Notes: generated by a model from the sequence alone, not told the origin. A stretch of 64,000 bases of DNA from Silene latifolia (GCF_048544455.1 NC_133532.1:89111156-89175155); one strand, 5' to 3'; positions 22,401 through 34,504 are shown, counted from the stretch's first letter. Translations and numbers: made by a program.

Positions 22401-22692
22401 GCACCCTCACCCCTTACTCAAGATCTATGGTTTGTGGATCCGTCTAAATATCATTGGATTACGAGAGTCATTCAAATCGAGTGATATAGGGTACAAGTCT
22501 TTATCTTTAATCACTCGTAGTCGATTGGCTTTATGCTTTTCGATGAAAGGTGTAAAGTTGACTTGAACGGTTCCAAGTTCCCAAAAAACTTGTTGGCGAC
22601 TCTAATTTGTCTTAATTCGATTCGAAAGAACCTCTAGTCGATTATGCCTAGTGTGGATCCCGCGGACGCAGTTCCCGAGGGCCTTGTCCACA
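19444..22692 (+). repeat. 5' LTR of element T (3249 bp)
   Basis: Starts TGTAGATACCCG and ends CTTGTCCACA. No protein domain was found. Several ORFs inside it recur in the other LTR but include frame-changing differences and Pro/Thr-rich low-complexity sequence, so none is called. Confidence 0.93.
20283..20290 (+). promoter_or_regulatory. Putative TATA box of T 5' LTR
   Basis: TATAAATA after a C/T-rich stretch, with a CATACATTCATTC region about 20-30 bp downstream as a possible start. The same box is at 29084-29091 in the 3' LTR. Confidence 0.6.
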
Positions 22693-22695
22693 GTT

Positions 22696-22712
22696 TGGCG
22701 ACTCTGCTGGGG
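22696..22712 (+). promoter_or_regulatory. Primer binding site of T (tRNA-Arg type)
   Basis: TGGCGACTCTGCTGGGG, 3 nt after the LTR. It is complementary to the 3' end of plant tRNA-Arg(ACG) with one apparent mismatch (CTCTGCT for CTCCGCT). Confidence 0.75.
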
Positions 22713-23664
22713 AAAAGAGGACTAGTTACACTTTGTTTCTAGGGTCTTTTCCTCCGAGGTGAAACTTGAAAAGAAAGTGTTGGAAAGTAAAACATTACTC
22801 ATAGTGCTACGATTCATGCATAAACCCTTAAGGATTTTCCCGGGCCGTCCCAGCGTTTCTTTGTGATGCGTGGGGGCGACGTCCCACTATGCCAGGAAGC
22901 TGCACATTGCTCGCTTCCACTTCACCTCGCGTGGTTCTTGATGGTGGGGACGCTCTTCTAGGTACTTTACCTTAAGGCCCTTGCTCTATAAGACCGCAAA
23001 AGGATGGAGGGCATAGACCTTCTTGTAGAAGACTTGCCGAGACTTAGAGATGTTTAGGAGCATACATCCTTATAACATGAGAATGATAATGTGCAAGTTG
23101 TTTTCCCGAGTCTTTTCAAAATTTTCCATGTCCATTTCAAAACCGAACTTTTGAACAACTTACTTTCAAAATTAGCATGGTTTTAAAAACGCGGAATGCT
23201 GCCCAAATAGGACTAGAAATTTCGGCCAAAACAAGCTTTTATAGCCAGCATGCTGCCCATTTCAAATCTCATTATTCAAATCGATCATTCGTTTTTCAAA
23301 ATCAATCCAAAATGCCTCTCGAACCTCAACCAAGCATGAAATGCGTCGAGGCGTGTCCGGGTCATGGCCGTGTTAGGCCGGGTGTGTTTCGTTCTAAGAG
23401 TCTAGAACATGACCCTGTTGGGTCACCCAAGCGCACCTCTTGGGCTTTGAGTCATGTTGGTCGACCATTTGGTCTAGGATAGTCCACAGAAACGTCCAAG
23501 CTAGGCCATTGTGGACGTTTCATACGAACCTATGGGCTATGTTAGTCCAATCACGGGTTTAGTCACACCGAGTCCGGTTTAGAACCGAATTATGATGATT
23601 CGGGTCGTGTCGTTTTGTCGAGTCCAAATGAATCAAGGTCTAAATCCAACCGTGAGTCGAACCT
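22713..23664 (+). other. Leader of element T
   Basis: About 950 bp between the primer binding site and gag, with no domain-bearing ORF. It probably holds the packaging signal by analogy with other LTR elements; nothing specific is visible. Confidence 0.45.
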
Positions 23665-25199
23665 TTGGTTAGTCAGTCTCAAGCCGAGTCTTTGTTTGAG
23701 TCAAGTTGGGGTCATGTCCTTAAGTGTGCAGGGGCTCTTACTTCAAATATTGACTCAGTACGGGGTTTTCTTGTAGAAAGGCCGCCAAAAACCCGACGTC
23801 AAGCAATGGAAGATGCTGTTAACAAGCTCACTGAGGCCGTGAACCTCATGATGACCCGAATGGATGCAATCGAATCTAAGCTGGGTGAAGATTCCCCTCC
23901 ACCTCTGACCGAGCTGGAGAAACGGTTCAAGTTCATCGAAGACCGTTTGAAACTCTCCCGGGGGAAGAACATTCACTATGAGAATGCTAGGGCCTATGCC
24001 CCGGTGCAGGATAAGTTGCCCACGAACATGGTACTCACTGACATCCCAAAGTTTAAGGGCACAGAAGATCCAGTCACCATGTTAAGGCCTATAAGGGGTA
24101 CTTAGCACTAAAGGGAGTGCCTGCTGACATGCTCTCTGAAATTTTTGCTCAATCTCTGGATGAACACCCGAAGGCGTGGTTCTACAATCTTGACCTTAAG
24201 AACTTCCCCACTTTCGAAGATATTACGGTGGAGTTCTGTAAGCACTATGCTGACAATGTCGAGATTCAAACCAACATAAGAACGTTGGAGGTGATGACAC
24301 AGAAAGAAAAAGAAGGCTTTACTGAATTCCTCGCAAGATGGCGCGCTGAAAGCGTGAAACTAGCTAAGAAGCCTGATGAAGTTGAAATGGTAGATAAGTT
24401 CGTGAAGAATTTACGACCTGTTTACCGTAATGCTCTAAAATACCAGAATTTTGGTTCTTTCAAAGAATTGATAAGAATCGGGATAAAGGTAGAGGATGAT
24501 GTCAGAAGGGCAGAGGTTGAAAAGCCGAAAGGGTACCACGGGGCCTCATCGTCTAAGGCCAAGGCCCCAGCAACCACCCATATTGATGAAGCCATCAATC
24601 TCTTAGAAGGGCAATCGAAAAAACCGCAGCGCCAAGCTCCAAGGGCATTCACCGATATCGGATGCACTTATACATACGCTCTCCAAAGGCTCATAGCCCA
24701 AGGAAAGCTGAAGCCTATTGGTCCAACTCCGGACCCTCCTGCTGATCAACAAGGTAAATGGTATAAACCAAATGCCTACTGTGCCTTTCATCAAGGGAAA
24801 GGCCATGATACTGAAAAGTGTTATCGACTGAAGCACGAAATTCAAGACATGATTGAGAATGGAACGCTCCCAATCCCAGCCATAAAACCCAATTTCATCA
24901 CCAATCCATTTGGCGATCACGCCAACTTTGTTTCTGTCGAAGACAATGTCGATTATTCCCATCTTATCCGCCCATGTCACTTGAAAGGGGTGTTTATCGG
25001 GAAGATATTTGCGGATTGCTTTGAATTCTTGCCAAACCCGAAGAATGAAATTCAAGTCGGGAGTCTTGCTCCAGAATGTACTCCTCTCGTAAACGAAGTT
25101 AATAAAGGACAATTCGATTCACCGACCTTCATCATTGGCGTAGATCCTCAGAGGACTACCTTGGGATGGAGGCATACCATCAAAGGGATCAAGGACTAG
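23665..25199 (+). pseudogene. Element T gag with one frameshift
   Basis: The first part (from 23665; the true start is uncertain) has a coiled-coil-like segment (VNKLTEAVNLMMTRMDAIES) and ends before the capsid core. The frame changes by one base at about 24078. The correct frame then reads VKAYKGYLALKGVPADMLSE and continues through HPKAWFYNLDL, EKEGFTEFLARWRAES and VKNLRPVYRNALKY of the retrotransposon gag domain. A single zinc knuckle-like motif is CAFHQGKGHDTEKC, followed by YRLKHEIQDMIENGTL, characteristic of Tat/Ogre-type gag. It ends at 25199 with no protease following. It would coat element RNA; packaging in trans by a relative is inferred. Confidence 0.85.
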
Positions 25200-26784
25200 A
25201 ACCGAGCATCTAAGCTGACAGCTGGACAAGGGAAAGCTCAAGACCAGATTTGAAAAATTATGAGTCGGGATCTGTTTTCTTATCTTATTTGAGTCGAGTC
25301 TAGGACTTTCTTTTCTTGAAGTTGAGTCGTTTGTTCCGCGATGACCTAGGGTGTGTCCTAGGAGTCGTTCCTTCGAGTATGTTAAGCATTTGCCATTCAA
25401 TAAAAGTTGCAGTTTCGTTTCCAAATATGTCTTATTTCCCATCCTCAATCATTCCGAAATATGATAAAATGCACAACACACTCAAAGGCATCCCTGGGGT
25501 AGAAATATGTCCTGTTTCAAAATGTAAGGTACACTAGGATCCAGTGTTTGATTCTTTTACCTATTCCATGTCTGGTGGTAGAAAACCTCCATCTGAACCA
25601 ATGTTTGTGACAAGCTTTTAGATGATTCTATGACAAACCCGGACTAGCTCCTTGTTTCCCCTATCGATGATGGAAGGCAAGCCCATCCCCACAAAATCAT
25701 CCCCTCTCGAAGAGAGAAGATATCAACCCGTTCTAACAAGGAATTGTTAGTTCCTATCCAAATTAGTTGGCGAAGCCCAGTTTTCAAGGTGTATCCATTT
25801 ATGACTAAGAGAATGAATAGAAGATCATTTTCAAAGAGAGAAAAAAGATGAAAAAGAATGAAAAATGAGAAAAAGAGAAAAATTGGAAAAATGAAAAAAT
25901 GAAAAAAAAAAAAAAAAGAAAAGTGATGAAAAGAAAAATGAAAAAAAAAAAGAAAAAAAGATGTTGAAGTTATTGCAGAACGCTTTTGGTTGAATGTCGA
26001 AGTTACGGAAGCCATAAGTCAAGTACCCATAGTTGAAGTTCAATGGGCGAAGCCTAAAAGCTTAAGTAGTAACCTCTTTACCCCTAAGTCCTTCCTGAGA
26101 CAGTTAAAAGGGTATAGTCGGGAATTTTGAGAATCATTCCGCTTGTGTTGTTATACCTAGCCTTTAGGGTCCAGACATGGAAATTTGAACCCACATCATT
26201 TTCCAACCCATTTGCACTCGGGTTTCATCAAACCCGAGACACCATTTCCAACCACGGTATAAGCCATAGCCCTTGGCCTTAGCACCACAAAACAAACCTT
26301 CAAGAATGACGGTTTACCTTGCAAACCTATTTTTACCAAGCTCCACATCCCAAATAATCAAAACCTTTTGTACCAACCCTAGACACGGGATACAACGGTA
26401 CCTTACAGGCTAGAATGGGATACGAAATGATACCTTAGGTGAAACCTTCGAGTGTGTACACATAATCAAAATGCCATGTTTATGCCCCAGGATCGAACTA
26501 CGTCGGATTTGATTTCGCTCCACGCGAATACGTAGGCAGTCCTTCAGAATAAGGGATTCAATCCACCCATCATCCAAGTTATCATCTTGTCGGTTTCTTA
26601 CGGGTCTTAACCAAGTCCAAATGAAGCCACCTTTGTTTGAGTTGGTCTTAGTACTCGATGTAAGCTAGGATGAGGATATAGGTTCGGATGAATAGTATCA
26701 AGTCTCAGAATGAGCTTTATCGAACGGTTTAGGCAATGATGCTGAGTCATATAGATGTGGGTTTGTGTTGGGAACAGAAAATAT

Positions 26785-26905
26785 GAAAAACCCGCTAAAA
26801 AGAAAGAAGGCGTGGAAGAAAAATAGCAAAAGCCCGCTGAAAAGAAAGAAGGCGGTGGCAAGAAATGTTGAATACTCGCTGAAAAGAAAGGAGGCGAGGA
26901 GAAGA
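26785..26905 (+). repeat. 42-43-bp tandem repeat in element T
   Basis: Three units with the core CCGCTGAAAAGAAAGAAGG (starts near 26789, 26831 and 26874), diverged from each other. Confidence 0.7.
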
Positions 26906-27387
26906 GTGGCAGAATGTTCCCAACAAGAGTGATGTGTGATGTCCAACTGTTCTCATAAAATCAGTCTGTGTTTAGTGTCTAGGCGAAGCTAACGTTGTTG
27001 CTCCATGAGTTTAATCCACCTTGTTAATGCCAAGTGATCTTGATTCCCATGTGCCCTCGGGAGCACGCCCATGCCATACGAAATCTTCGTCCCAAGTCCG
27101 ACGACCTTGTGATTCCCGTTTGTCATCTTTTGGCGTCAGAATGGCAAATTCACATTTCTACCCCCAACAAGTCAATAATTGAATTAAAACCCGTGCACAC
27201 TTACGGTTTTATTTTCCTTTTTTGTTTTACGGTAGCGGGCTACGCCCACGTTGTTTGCAAGTCTTACAGAGTGTCTGAGTCGTGTTTCATGCTCACCCAT
27301 CAAGGTTCGATTTCAAAAATTTCAAAATTTCAAAATTCCAAAAACTTTTTACGAATTGTGGATAGATGATCCAAGTAGTAGAATCTT

Positions 27388-27565
27388 TCCGGGTCGATGG
27401 CCCAATTATTCAAAATCATCAAATTCAATTTTTGAAGGGTCGATGGCCCAACATACCAAGTGATGTCAAATTCAAACTTCGGGTCGATGGCCCAATTATT
27501 CAAAATTTTCAAATTCAATTTTCGGGTCGATGACCCAGTATTTCAAATGATTCAATTTCAAGATC
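27388..27565 (+). repeat. GGGTCGATGGCCCA tandem repeat in element T
   Basis: Four recognisable units and a fifth degenerate one (period about 45-50 bp). Each unit has GGGTCGATGGCCCA followed by an A/T-rich TTCAAA tail. The core is near-palindromic (GGGTCGATGGCCC). Confidence 0.75.
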
Positions 27566-27640
27566 GATGATCCAAATGTGCTTATGTGATGATTACTGCT
27601 CGTATATTTTCTATGTTGCAAATATAGCAGGATATGCTTC

Positions 27641-27712
27641 AACTGGGGGCTCTAAAGTCTTCGACTTTAGAGCCATCACAAACTGGGGGCTCTGAAGCCG
27701 TTGGCTTCAGAG
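27641..27712 (+). repeat. Two hairpins preceded by polypurine-like CTGGGGGCTC
   Basis: AACTGGGGGCTC occurs at 27641 and 27681. Each leads into a perfect stem: 27648-27674 (12-bp arms GGCTCTAAAGTC) and 27690-27712 (10-bp arms CTCTGAAGCC). The genuine polypurine tract at 28234 has the same GGGGGCTC core. Confidence 0.8.
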
Positions 27713-28233
27713 ACCATTATCAAGATGTAAAGGATGACATCCACCAAGAATTCAATTAAATTACAAGAGTATGAAATGGAAGAATTCCGTAGCTGAAAGC
27801 AAATGATGAAAGCGGCGGCAACCTCCTCGAAAGTCCCGTCCCATTTGGACACCTGCCAAATAGATGATAAATTTTGGGCAAATGTCAGCAGATGATGAAT
27901 TTTGGACATACGCCAGAATATGATAAACTTTGGGCATGTGTCAGCAGTTGCCGAACTACGACGCGGGTTTGATTCCGTCAGAAACGGATACGTAGGCGCC
28001 TAAGGATAAGGCTCAATCCACCATATATGCAATTTATGGGTCGACGGCCAACGACGATAATTTGATTCAACAGAAGCAAGAGTCAATCCCCAACGAAGTT
28101 TCAGGTATGATCTCTTCTTATGGTTGGCGAGCTTATATACGCAAGTCTAGTGGACTATAAACGACCCGCGAGAATCCTCGTGTCGAGAGGGACTGGGGTA
28201 TACTTTGACTTTCGCCTTGTCCAAGCCTCGGTC

Positions 28234-28245
28234 AAAGTGGGGGCT
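28234..28245 (+). promoter_or_regulatory. Polypurine tract of element T
   Basis: AAAGTGGGGGCT immediately before the 3' LTR. It would prime plus-strand synthesis. Confidence 0.75.
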
Positions 28246-31200
28246 CAGAGATACCCGTATCCGTCGATACTGGAATTTATAGAGAACCCGACAAACACCC
28301 GATGATGATAGGACACATGTATTCTTTAGTTGTCATTGTCATTATTTGGAGCTCGTTTTACGATGTAGAATGGACGTCGTCGATGAAGTATTTTATTAAT
28401 CTAAATGATATTTAAATTAATGTTTTTTTAGTGAGTTCATTTTATTAATTTAAATGATATTTAAATTATAGCTTTTATTAGGTGAATTCAATTTATTTTA
28501 TTTTATTTTATCTTGAATTTATTTTCCCAAGTTTATTTTATTGAAAATAAAATAAATATTTGATTTGAAAAATCATTTTTATGAGTATATTTGGTTTGAA
28601 AAATCATTTATTTTAATGTGTTAATTGATTTGAAAAATCGATTTAAAAATCGAAAAGAACTCGTTTCAACCATGTGTTTTTGAGCTCGATTTTAGCTCGG
28701 TTTTTGAGCCCGTTTTCTTTACGAGTTGGCACGAATGTCGAGTACACTAACCAACCTAGACCACTACCCATCCAACCCCAGTTCGAACCCCATAACCACG
28801 GCCCAAACCATGTCCCAAATCACCCCCAACCAGCTCGCAAAACACGAAACAGCCCCCCTGTTTTGCAGCTCAATCCCGAGCCCAAAACCCGCTCCAAACA
28901 CCACCAAAACCCATGCCCATTAACCCTAACCCATACCCTAATATCCTACCCACATTACCTTACCTTAATCACCAAGAAAACCCCCCATACGAACCCTAGA
29001 AAACCCCCCAAAAGCTGCTGGACAGCAGCTATGCTCAGCCGAGCCCGTCTGCCTCTCCTCTCTTTTACCCTACTTTAACTCCCTATAAATACCCACCCTT
29101 CACCATACATTCATTCCTCTAAGTTCTTCATACATACAACCGTCACTTAGAAGCTTTAAACTCCAGAAACAAACCCTAATTGCCTCTCAAAAACCCTCCA
29201 CAAAACCGACTTGCAAACTGGAACAGTTTGTGTGTCCTCTTCGAAAAACAATTCGTTCCTCCATCAAAATTCGAGTTTCTTGTTCCAAATTAACCATACA
29301 ACATCCATCTACACATTAGACAAAGATTTACGAGCCAAATTGCCCTTGAGAGTACACGAATTCCCTCGAAAAACAGAGTGTTATACACTCTGTTTTCGCG
29401 GCTTTTTCCTGTCTGTGCAGTTCTGTTTGTGCTCGATTTTCGTGCCCAATAACTCAAAACGAGCAGGGATTGCTTTAAGATCTCTGTTCTCCTCTCTTTC
29501 TAGTTTTCAAAACATCTTTTAAATCTAATTTTCACCGTGAAACGAGAGAGAAATCGCTGTTTGAAAGTTGCTGTCCAGATTTGCCAAAAACGTGTTGTTT
29601 GCTTTGTTTCTTCGTCGACGACGGCCTCTCGAGATAAAATCTACCATCGATTACGACCCAAGACGGTGTCAACGATACATATAGGTTGAGGGTGCATCAA
29701 ATCCTCCTCTTTCTCCCTTTTATTTCGTTTTTTATGTTTGTTTTTTATAGTTTGTTTTTATTCGTTTATCGTTTTTGTTTATCGGTTGTTTAATTAACTA
29801 TGAAACTAGTTTAGTCCGAGTATGAGTTAAAGTACCACCATGAACACCCGCGTTAACTTGAGATGGGAAAGAAACCGCTACATCAGTCGGTCGTACACCC
29901 CCGTCTCATTTACATATCCTCGTGATCAAGGTAGGGCATTGATAAAATGATTTCTGACTTCGTTCTTCGCTTTTGACCCCTCCTTTGTTTCGTGTGATTC
30001 GACCCACCTTAGGATCATTTACATGTTAGTATGACCTCTGATTGTTAACATATAACTTATTTAGATGACATTAGGTCAATTTAATAACCTAATTAGACAC
30101 GATAGGTGGCTTCGACATAAGCTTTAAAAATCAACTGACGATTCTGTAATTTAATCGAATGCATCTCTCTTTCACCTAATTTCTCGCTAGTATAAGAGTG
30201 CGTGATTAGAACCTTCTTATTAACACTCGATGAGTTAAATTAATTAGCGAACTTGACCTAATTTGACCCCTTTTAGGCCGTATAGAATGCACCTTTGCGC
30301 GACATCATCTCAATCGATCAACGTCGTTTTCAACTTGTTTTCTAATTTGTTTCGAGCTCGTTTCGCAATCATTTGATCTAACTAATGAACCTGACCTAAG
30401 ACCTAGGGTAGCCGTGTTTGGTTTGGCCGTGATTTGGCCGTGTCCTTTGGTATTTCTTGTTTCGTTTGTTTTACATCATTTGTTCTTTATTTGTTTTGTC
30501 GCTTGTAATTTATCGTTTGTTATCGAGTTGTAATTTTCAAGTTAGTTTTCTTTTATCGAGTCAAAACCTCTTTCAAAAACCTTAGTCTTGTTTGGTTAGA
30601 CGGTTGTGCCCCAATGCAAGTAAGAGCGTAGTAAATCGCATGTTGTTTAAAGCAACATGGCCCGATTTATGCTAATGCATGCTTTGGTGCGTGGCCTTAT
30701 GTCTAATTCGATGAGATTAAGTGAAAGCACACATTACGAGGAGTGACCCAAGGCCGTGAGTCATGTAAGCCGTGGGCCACCCCTTTGTGCACGTTTTCCT
30801 AGGCCGAATGGCCATGTGTCGTGTATGGTGTCGTATATAGAAATTGTATTTAGATCGAGTTGTATCTTTAATTTCTCGTTGTGTCGGCATGAAATGCCTG
30901 GGCTGTAATAGGGTAGATCCCAACGGCTCCCCCACTCCCATCAAGCCTTGTTTGTTTGCTTTACATGTTGTTAGATAAATCAACCCACATGCTAAATTAC
31001 AACTTTGACAAAGTTAGTTTAGTTGCATCTAAAACGACATAGAAATTGTTGTCACATGTTAGGGTTTTAAAAACGATGTTTGCATATCATATATCGTAGT
31101 AGCTATGACCTTGTTTGAAATCCGACACTTGACTTAGTAGAGGCCGTTATTGACGGGCGGGGTTAGGTGTCCTTATGGGCTTCCTAACACGTACCCTCAC

Positions 31201-31482
31201 CCCTTACTCAAGATCTATGGTTTGTGGATCCGTCTAAATACCATTGGATTACGAGAGTCATTCAAATCGAGTGATATAGGGTACAAGTCTTTATCTTTAA
31301 TCACTCGTAGTCGATTGGCTTTATGCTTTTCGATGAAAGGTGTAAAGTTGACTTGAACGGTTCCAAGTTCCCAAAAAACTTGGTGGCGACTCTAATTTGT
31401 CTTAATTCGATTCGAAAGAACCTCGAGTCGATTATGCCTAGTGTGGATCCCGCGGACGCAGTTCCCGAGGGCCTTGTCCACA
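28246..31482 (+). repeat. 3' LTR of element T (about 3237 bp)
   Basis: Collinear with 19444-22692. The first three bases read CAG instead of TGT, a change after or during insertion. It ends GTCCACA at 31482 next to the TSD CTTAT. Confidence 0.92.
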
Positions 31483-31487
31483 CTTAT

Positions 31488-32080
31488 TCTAGTTAAGCTT
31501 TTCGAAATATTAAAAATCCCTTGCAAACAAAATTGAGTTTAATTTTTAATTGGCTATTCTTATTGTTTTGCGTTTGGAAAATCTGCGAAAAGTCGTGCTC
31601 TTTAATTTGCTTATTTTTCTTAAGGTTACGTCATAAGATAATAGTACTTCATATTGTTTCTTACTCGTTCAATTGTGTGAAAACTTAGAAGAACAATCAA
31701 GTGCTTTCTTAGTAACTTAAGATAGTCAAAACCGAATATCTAGTGATATTCAAATTGAGTTATACCTAGAGTTAGCTATACGAGTTGGGTTGATAATTTT
31801 GTAACCCGGAGTAAGGTACTAAAATTAGTAATCGAGAATAGTGGACGTAGGCTTCGACGTGTGAAGCTGAACCACTTCAAATATCGTGTGTCCTTGCAGT
31901 TTTTCTTTCTTTCATTTCATTATGTTCATAATCATTTAACTTAATTAGTTAAAGTTTAATCAATAAACTTTAAGTAATTAATTACCTTGATATAAAATAA
32001 AAAGTAGGCATAAGTTTTTAAATACTCAATTCCCCCCCCCCCCCCCACTCTCGAGTATTTCGGGTGTGATAGACTCTTCA
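31488..32080 (+). repeat. 3' LTR of element S, right part
   Basis: Last 593 bp of the S LTR, resuming after element T. It contains a poly-C run of about 14 nt near 32033-32046 and ends CTCTTCA. It is followed by TSD GACTC. Confidence 0.92.
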
Positions 32081-32726
32081 GACTCGCTCTACTTCTGCCA
32101 TACAAGTGATAGGATCATATGTCCATCCGCGCCACATCTACCACAAATCACCTCTTGCTCAATCATAGCATGGACCTGTTGAATATCATCCAATGTTGGC
32201 GGACTTTCTGACTTGTCACACCCCCGTTAAGAACTTCTACCTCAGCTACAAGGGACTCACCAACTCTTTCGCTCATTCGCCTACCTCCTCTGGGATTCCC
32301 ATACTCATCTACATGAATGGCCATGTCTTCAATAAGATGGCATCCCATATTGGCTTCAGTATTTTTCGGAAATCTTCCTTTAGCCGCAACATCCAAAACA
32401 GCTCTCTAATCGGCATACAACCCATTGTAAAACTGGTTGCACAAGAACCATTGTTGAAAACCATAATGAGTTACAAAGCGAACTAGCTTCTTGAACCTAG
32501 CCTAAGCTTCACTCAAATCTTGAGTGGCCAATTCTGTCAAGTTAGTGATTTGGCATCTCAATGTGTTGGTGCGCTGTGGTGGGAAATACCTTCTGTAGAA
32601 GGCTAATGCCAGAGAACTCCAGTTAGTCACCCCAGCAGCCTCCATATCCATATCTTTCAACCTATCCCGGGCGTCATCAGTCAAAGAAAAAGGAAAAAGA
32701 ATTTCCTTGACTCTATCTTGTGTAAC
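32081..32726 (-). pseudogene. Element B gag, middle part with degenerate zinc knuckle
   Basis: On the minus strand from 32726: QDRVKEILFPFSLTDDARDR, then NWSSLALAFYRRYFPPQRTN, the conserved Athila-type capsid sequence. After a stop and frame change comes NTEANMGCHLIEDMAIHVDE, then a knuckle-like CGRCGADGH whose final Cys is replaced (Ser). The reading continues into the fragment at 8201 across the element S insertion. It is bounded by element C at 32727. Confidence 0.82.
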
Positions 32727-33073
32727 TGATGTGACCATAATTGGCGCATATTTAGCCCCCGAATTAGCCTTGTTTCCATGCTTTTTAGTGCTTATTTGGG
32801 TCATTTCTTATCTTTAGTTCTTTGTTTTGCATATTCTTTGAGATTTTGATCCCTTGGTAGGAAAGGAGTAAGAATCTTGCATTTTCATGGCAAAACGAGA
32901 CTAAATTGATCGAATTCAATGACCAAGCATCAAGGAGAGACAAGATTAGAAGGCCTTTAGACAAATCATAGTAGAAGAGCAATGTTGAGGAAAGATCCTT
33001 GAGTCCCCAAGGAAATCCCCAAGGAATTTATGAAGAAAAGGGAAGAAAAGAAGAAGTTACTATGCTGACAGAC

Positions 33074-33247
33074 AATCCGAGCGGATTGCCGCAATCCGCC
33101 CGTCCAGCCCCCTCGCACAATCCGAGCGTCCCCGTACACGAATCCGCTCGGATTCCCCTCAACAATCCGTCCGGATTCCCCAAATCCGCTCGGATTCCAT
33201 CGCCAAATCCGCCGTCCCGACCTTATTCCGCCCGAATTTCTTCACAA
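33074..33247. repeat. AATCCGNNCGGATT motif cluster, C 5' LTR
   Basis: About ten whole or half motifs such as AATCCGAGCGGATT, AATCCGCTCGGATT and AATCCGCCCGTC, spaced about 10-25 bp, 140-310 bp upstream of the LTR TATA box. The same cluster, with small indels, is at 42347-42518. Confidence 0.85.
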
Positions 33248-33384
33248 AGACGGATTGCCTTCTTCAAGCTACGAAAAGAAAAGCCCTTCTCTCGAAAAAT
33301 ACCGGGTCCTCCTTGCTCAACTTAAAAAGTGTAATTACTAGTTTAGCCCTTAGTTAACCCTAATGCATCCTCCCTAATTTTCAC

Positions 33385-33392
33385 TATAAATA
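33385..33392 (+). promoter_or_regulatory. Putative TATA box of C 5' LTR
   Basis: TATAAATA. The equivalent box is at 42642-42649 in the 3' LTR. Confidence 0.6.
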
Positions 33393-34486
33393 CCCCATTA
33401 GGCTAATTAGAGGAGCATGTTCTTCTTATCAATAATTAGTGTAGTTAATATCAATCAAAACTCTCTTCAATATTGTAATCAAGTATTAATCAAGTTTTAA
33501 TCCAAGTTTTAGTTCTTTAATCTCTCTTTTGTTCATCCTTTATTTTGGGTAATTGAAGATTATTTGGGTTATTATTGGGAGATTGACAACCTCTCAATCT
33601 AGCATTCAAGTACTTCTATTATTCTTGCTTTATTATTGGAATCATTAGTAGGTATAATCTCTTAATCCCTTTTTAATTATTGTTAATTACTTTCATTTAT
33701 TCATCATGTTTCATATTGTTAGTATGATTGACAACCTTGCTAGCATGATCAACATGATAATGAGTGAGTAGTCTCTTAGCTAGGGTTAATGGGTGATTAG
33801 GGAAACCAACATGGGGAATGATTCATGCTTAAATTAATATGCTTTCATGCTTTATTTGCTTGCTTGTTTTGATCTCAACTCATGCACATGTTATACTTGA
33901 TGAAATGCTAAGCCTATGAATCCTTGCATTTACTATCATCTCCTATCTTTTCAATGAGACTTGTAAGACATAACCCAACTCGAGTCCCATTAGACCATGC
34001 ATGTTGTTGAGTAGGGAAGATTAAGTCGACTTGTAGGTGTTGTACAATCTAATCGATTCGGCTCCGGGACCCAAACTTTCCTAGGATTGTAAGATATAAC
34101 CCAACTCAATCCATCACAACAATAATTGCTTGCTTATAATTTGAGAACATGTTTGTTTGATCATATCCCATGATTCCCCCATGATCCCATGACACCCTAG
34201 TGCCTTTAATCAATTGTTTACACCCCCTTTCTATTCATCTTGCTTGTTTATTTTCATTGTTATTCTAGTTTAGTAACCTTCTACATCAACCCAATTTGTG
34301 ACACCCCTTAGACACCGCTAGTTACAATAGAAATCTCATTTCAACTCCCGTCCCTTGGGATCCGACCTTTACTTGCCTCTTTACTAATTGTAGAGTTGCT
34401 TGTTAAGCTATAAATTGTGTTTTGATTCGACCGTGACCAACGACCACATCTATTTATTTGTGAATACGAAACGGACCGATCAAAAA

Positions 34487-34504
34487 TGGCGCCGTTGCCG
34501 GGGA
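34487..34504 (+). promoter_or_regulatory. Primer binding site of C (tRNA-Asp)
   Basis: TGGCGCCGTTGCCGGGGA, the exact tRNA-Asp primer sequence common in Athila/Tat elements, 4 nt after the LTR. Confidence 0.93.

Larger units (their letters stand above)
25200..28233 (+). other. Non-coding interior of T replacing pol
   Basis: No protease, RT or integrase motif in any frame. It holds an A/G-rich purine tract (about 25830-25960), a tandem repeat with a 42-43-bp period (26785-26905), a repeat with a GGGTCGATGGCCCA core (27388-27565), two hairpins each preceded by a polypurine-like sequence (27641-27712), and two similar 'CGAACTACG...TACGTAGGC' segments at about 26485-26540 and 27950-27995. Pol appears to have been lost and replaced by repeated sequence. 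Confidence 0.65.
19444..31482 (+). mobile_element. Element T: Tat-like Ty3/gypsy element with gag only
   Basis: Inserted in the S 3' LTR with TSD CTTAT at 19439-19443 and 31483-31487. Removing one copy restores the uninterrupted sequence seen at about 9288-9300 in the S 5' LTR. The LTRs are about 3.2 kb, TGTAGATACC...GTCCACA. The primer binding site is tRNA-Arg type, and the polypurine tract is AAAGTGGGGGCT. The 5.5-kb interior has a gag and no protease, RT or integrase motif, so the element is non-autonomous. Long LTRs, the tRNA-Arg primer and the gag knuckle type suggest the Tat lineage (Ogre/Retand group). The LTRs are nearly identical by eye, consistent with a recent insertion. Confidence 0.9.
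8202..32080 (+). mobile_element. Element S: Sirevirus-like Ty1/copia retrotransposon, split by T
   Basis: The LTRs start TGTTGG at 8202 and 18354. The 3' LTR is split by element T and ends ...TCTTCA at 32080. The TSD is GACTC at 8197-8201 and 32081-32085. The order is LTR, tRNA-iMet primer binding site, long gag with two zinc knuckles, copia-order pol (protease, integrase, RT, RNase H), an env-like ORF, a polypurine tract and LTR. Copia domain order plus an extra ORF after pol and a long gag is the Sirevirus (SIRE1/Maximus) layout. Multiple stops and frameshifts make it defective. Without T it is about 11.8 kb. Confidence 0.9.
32727..34482 (+). repeat. 5' LTR of element C (1756 bp)
   Basis: Collinear with 42002-43740. 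Small length differences are concentrated in the palindromic motif cluster at 33074-33247. The terminal bases are TG...CA. Confidence 0.93.

Noticed and set aside
22696-22712. Possible tRNA gene fragments at primer binding sites
   Set aside because: Only 17-18 bases match a tRNA 3' end, as expected for retrotransposon priming; no cloverleaf is present.
25644-26043. Minus-strand Phe/Ser-rich ORFs opposite the purine tract in T
   Set aside because: Artefact of the homopurine stretch at 25830-25960.
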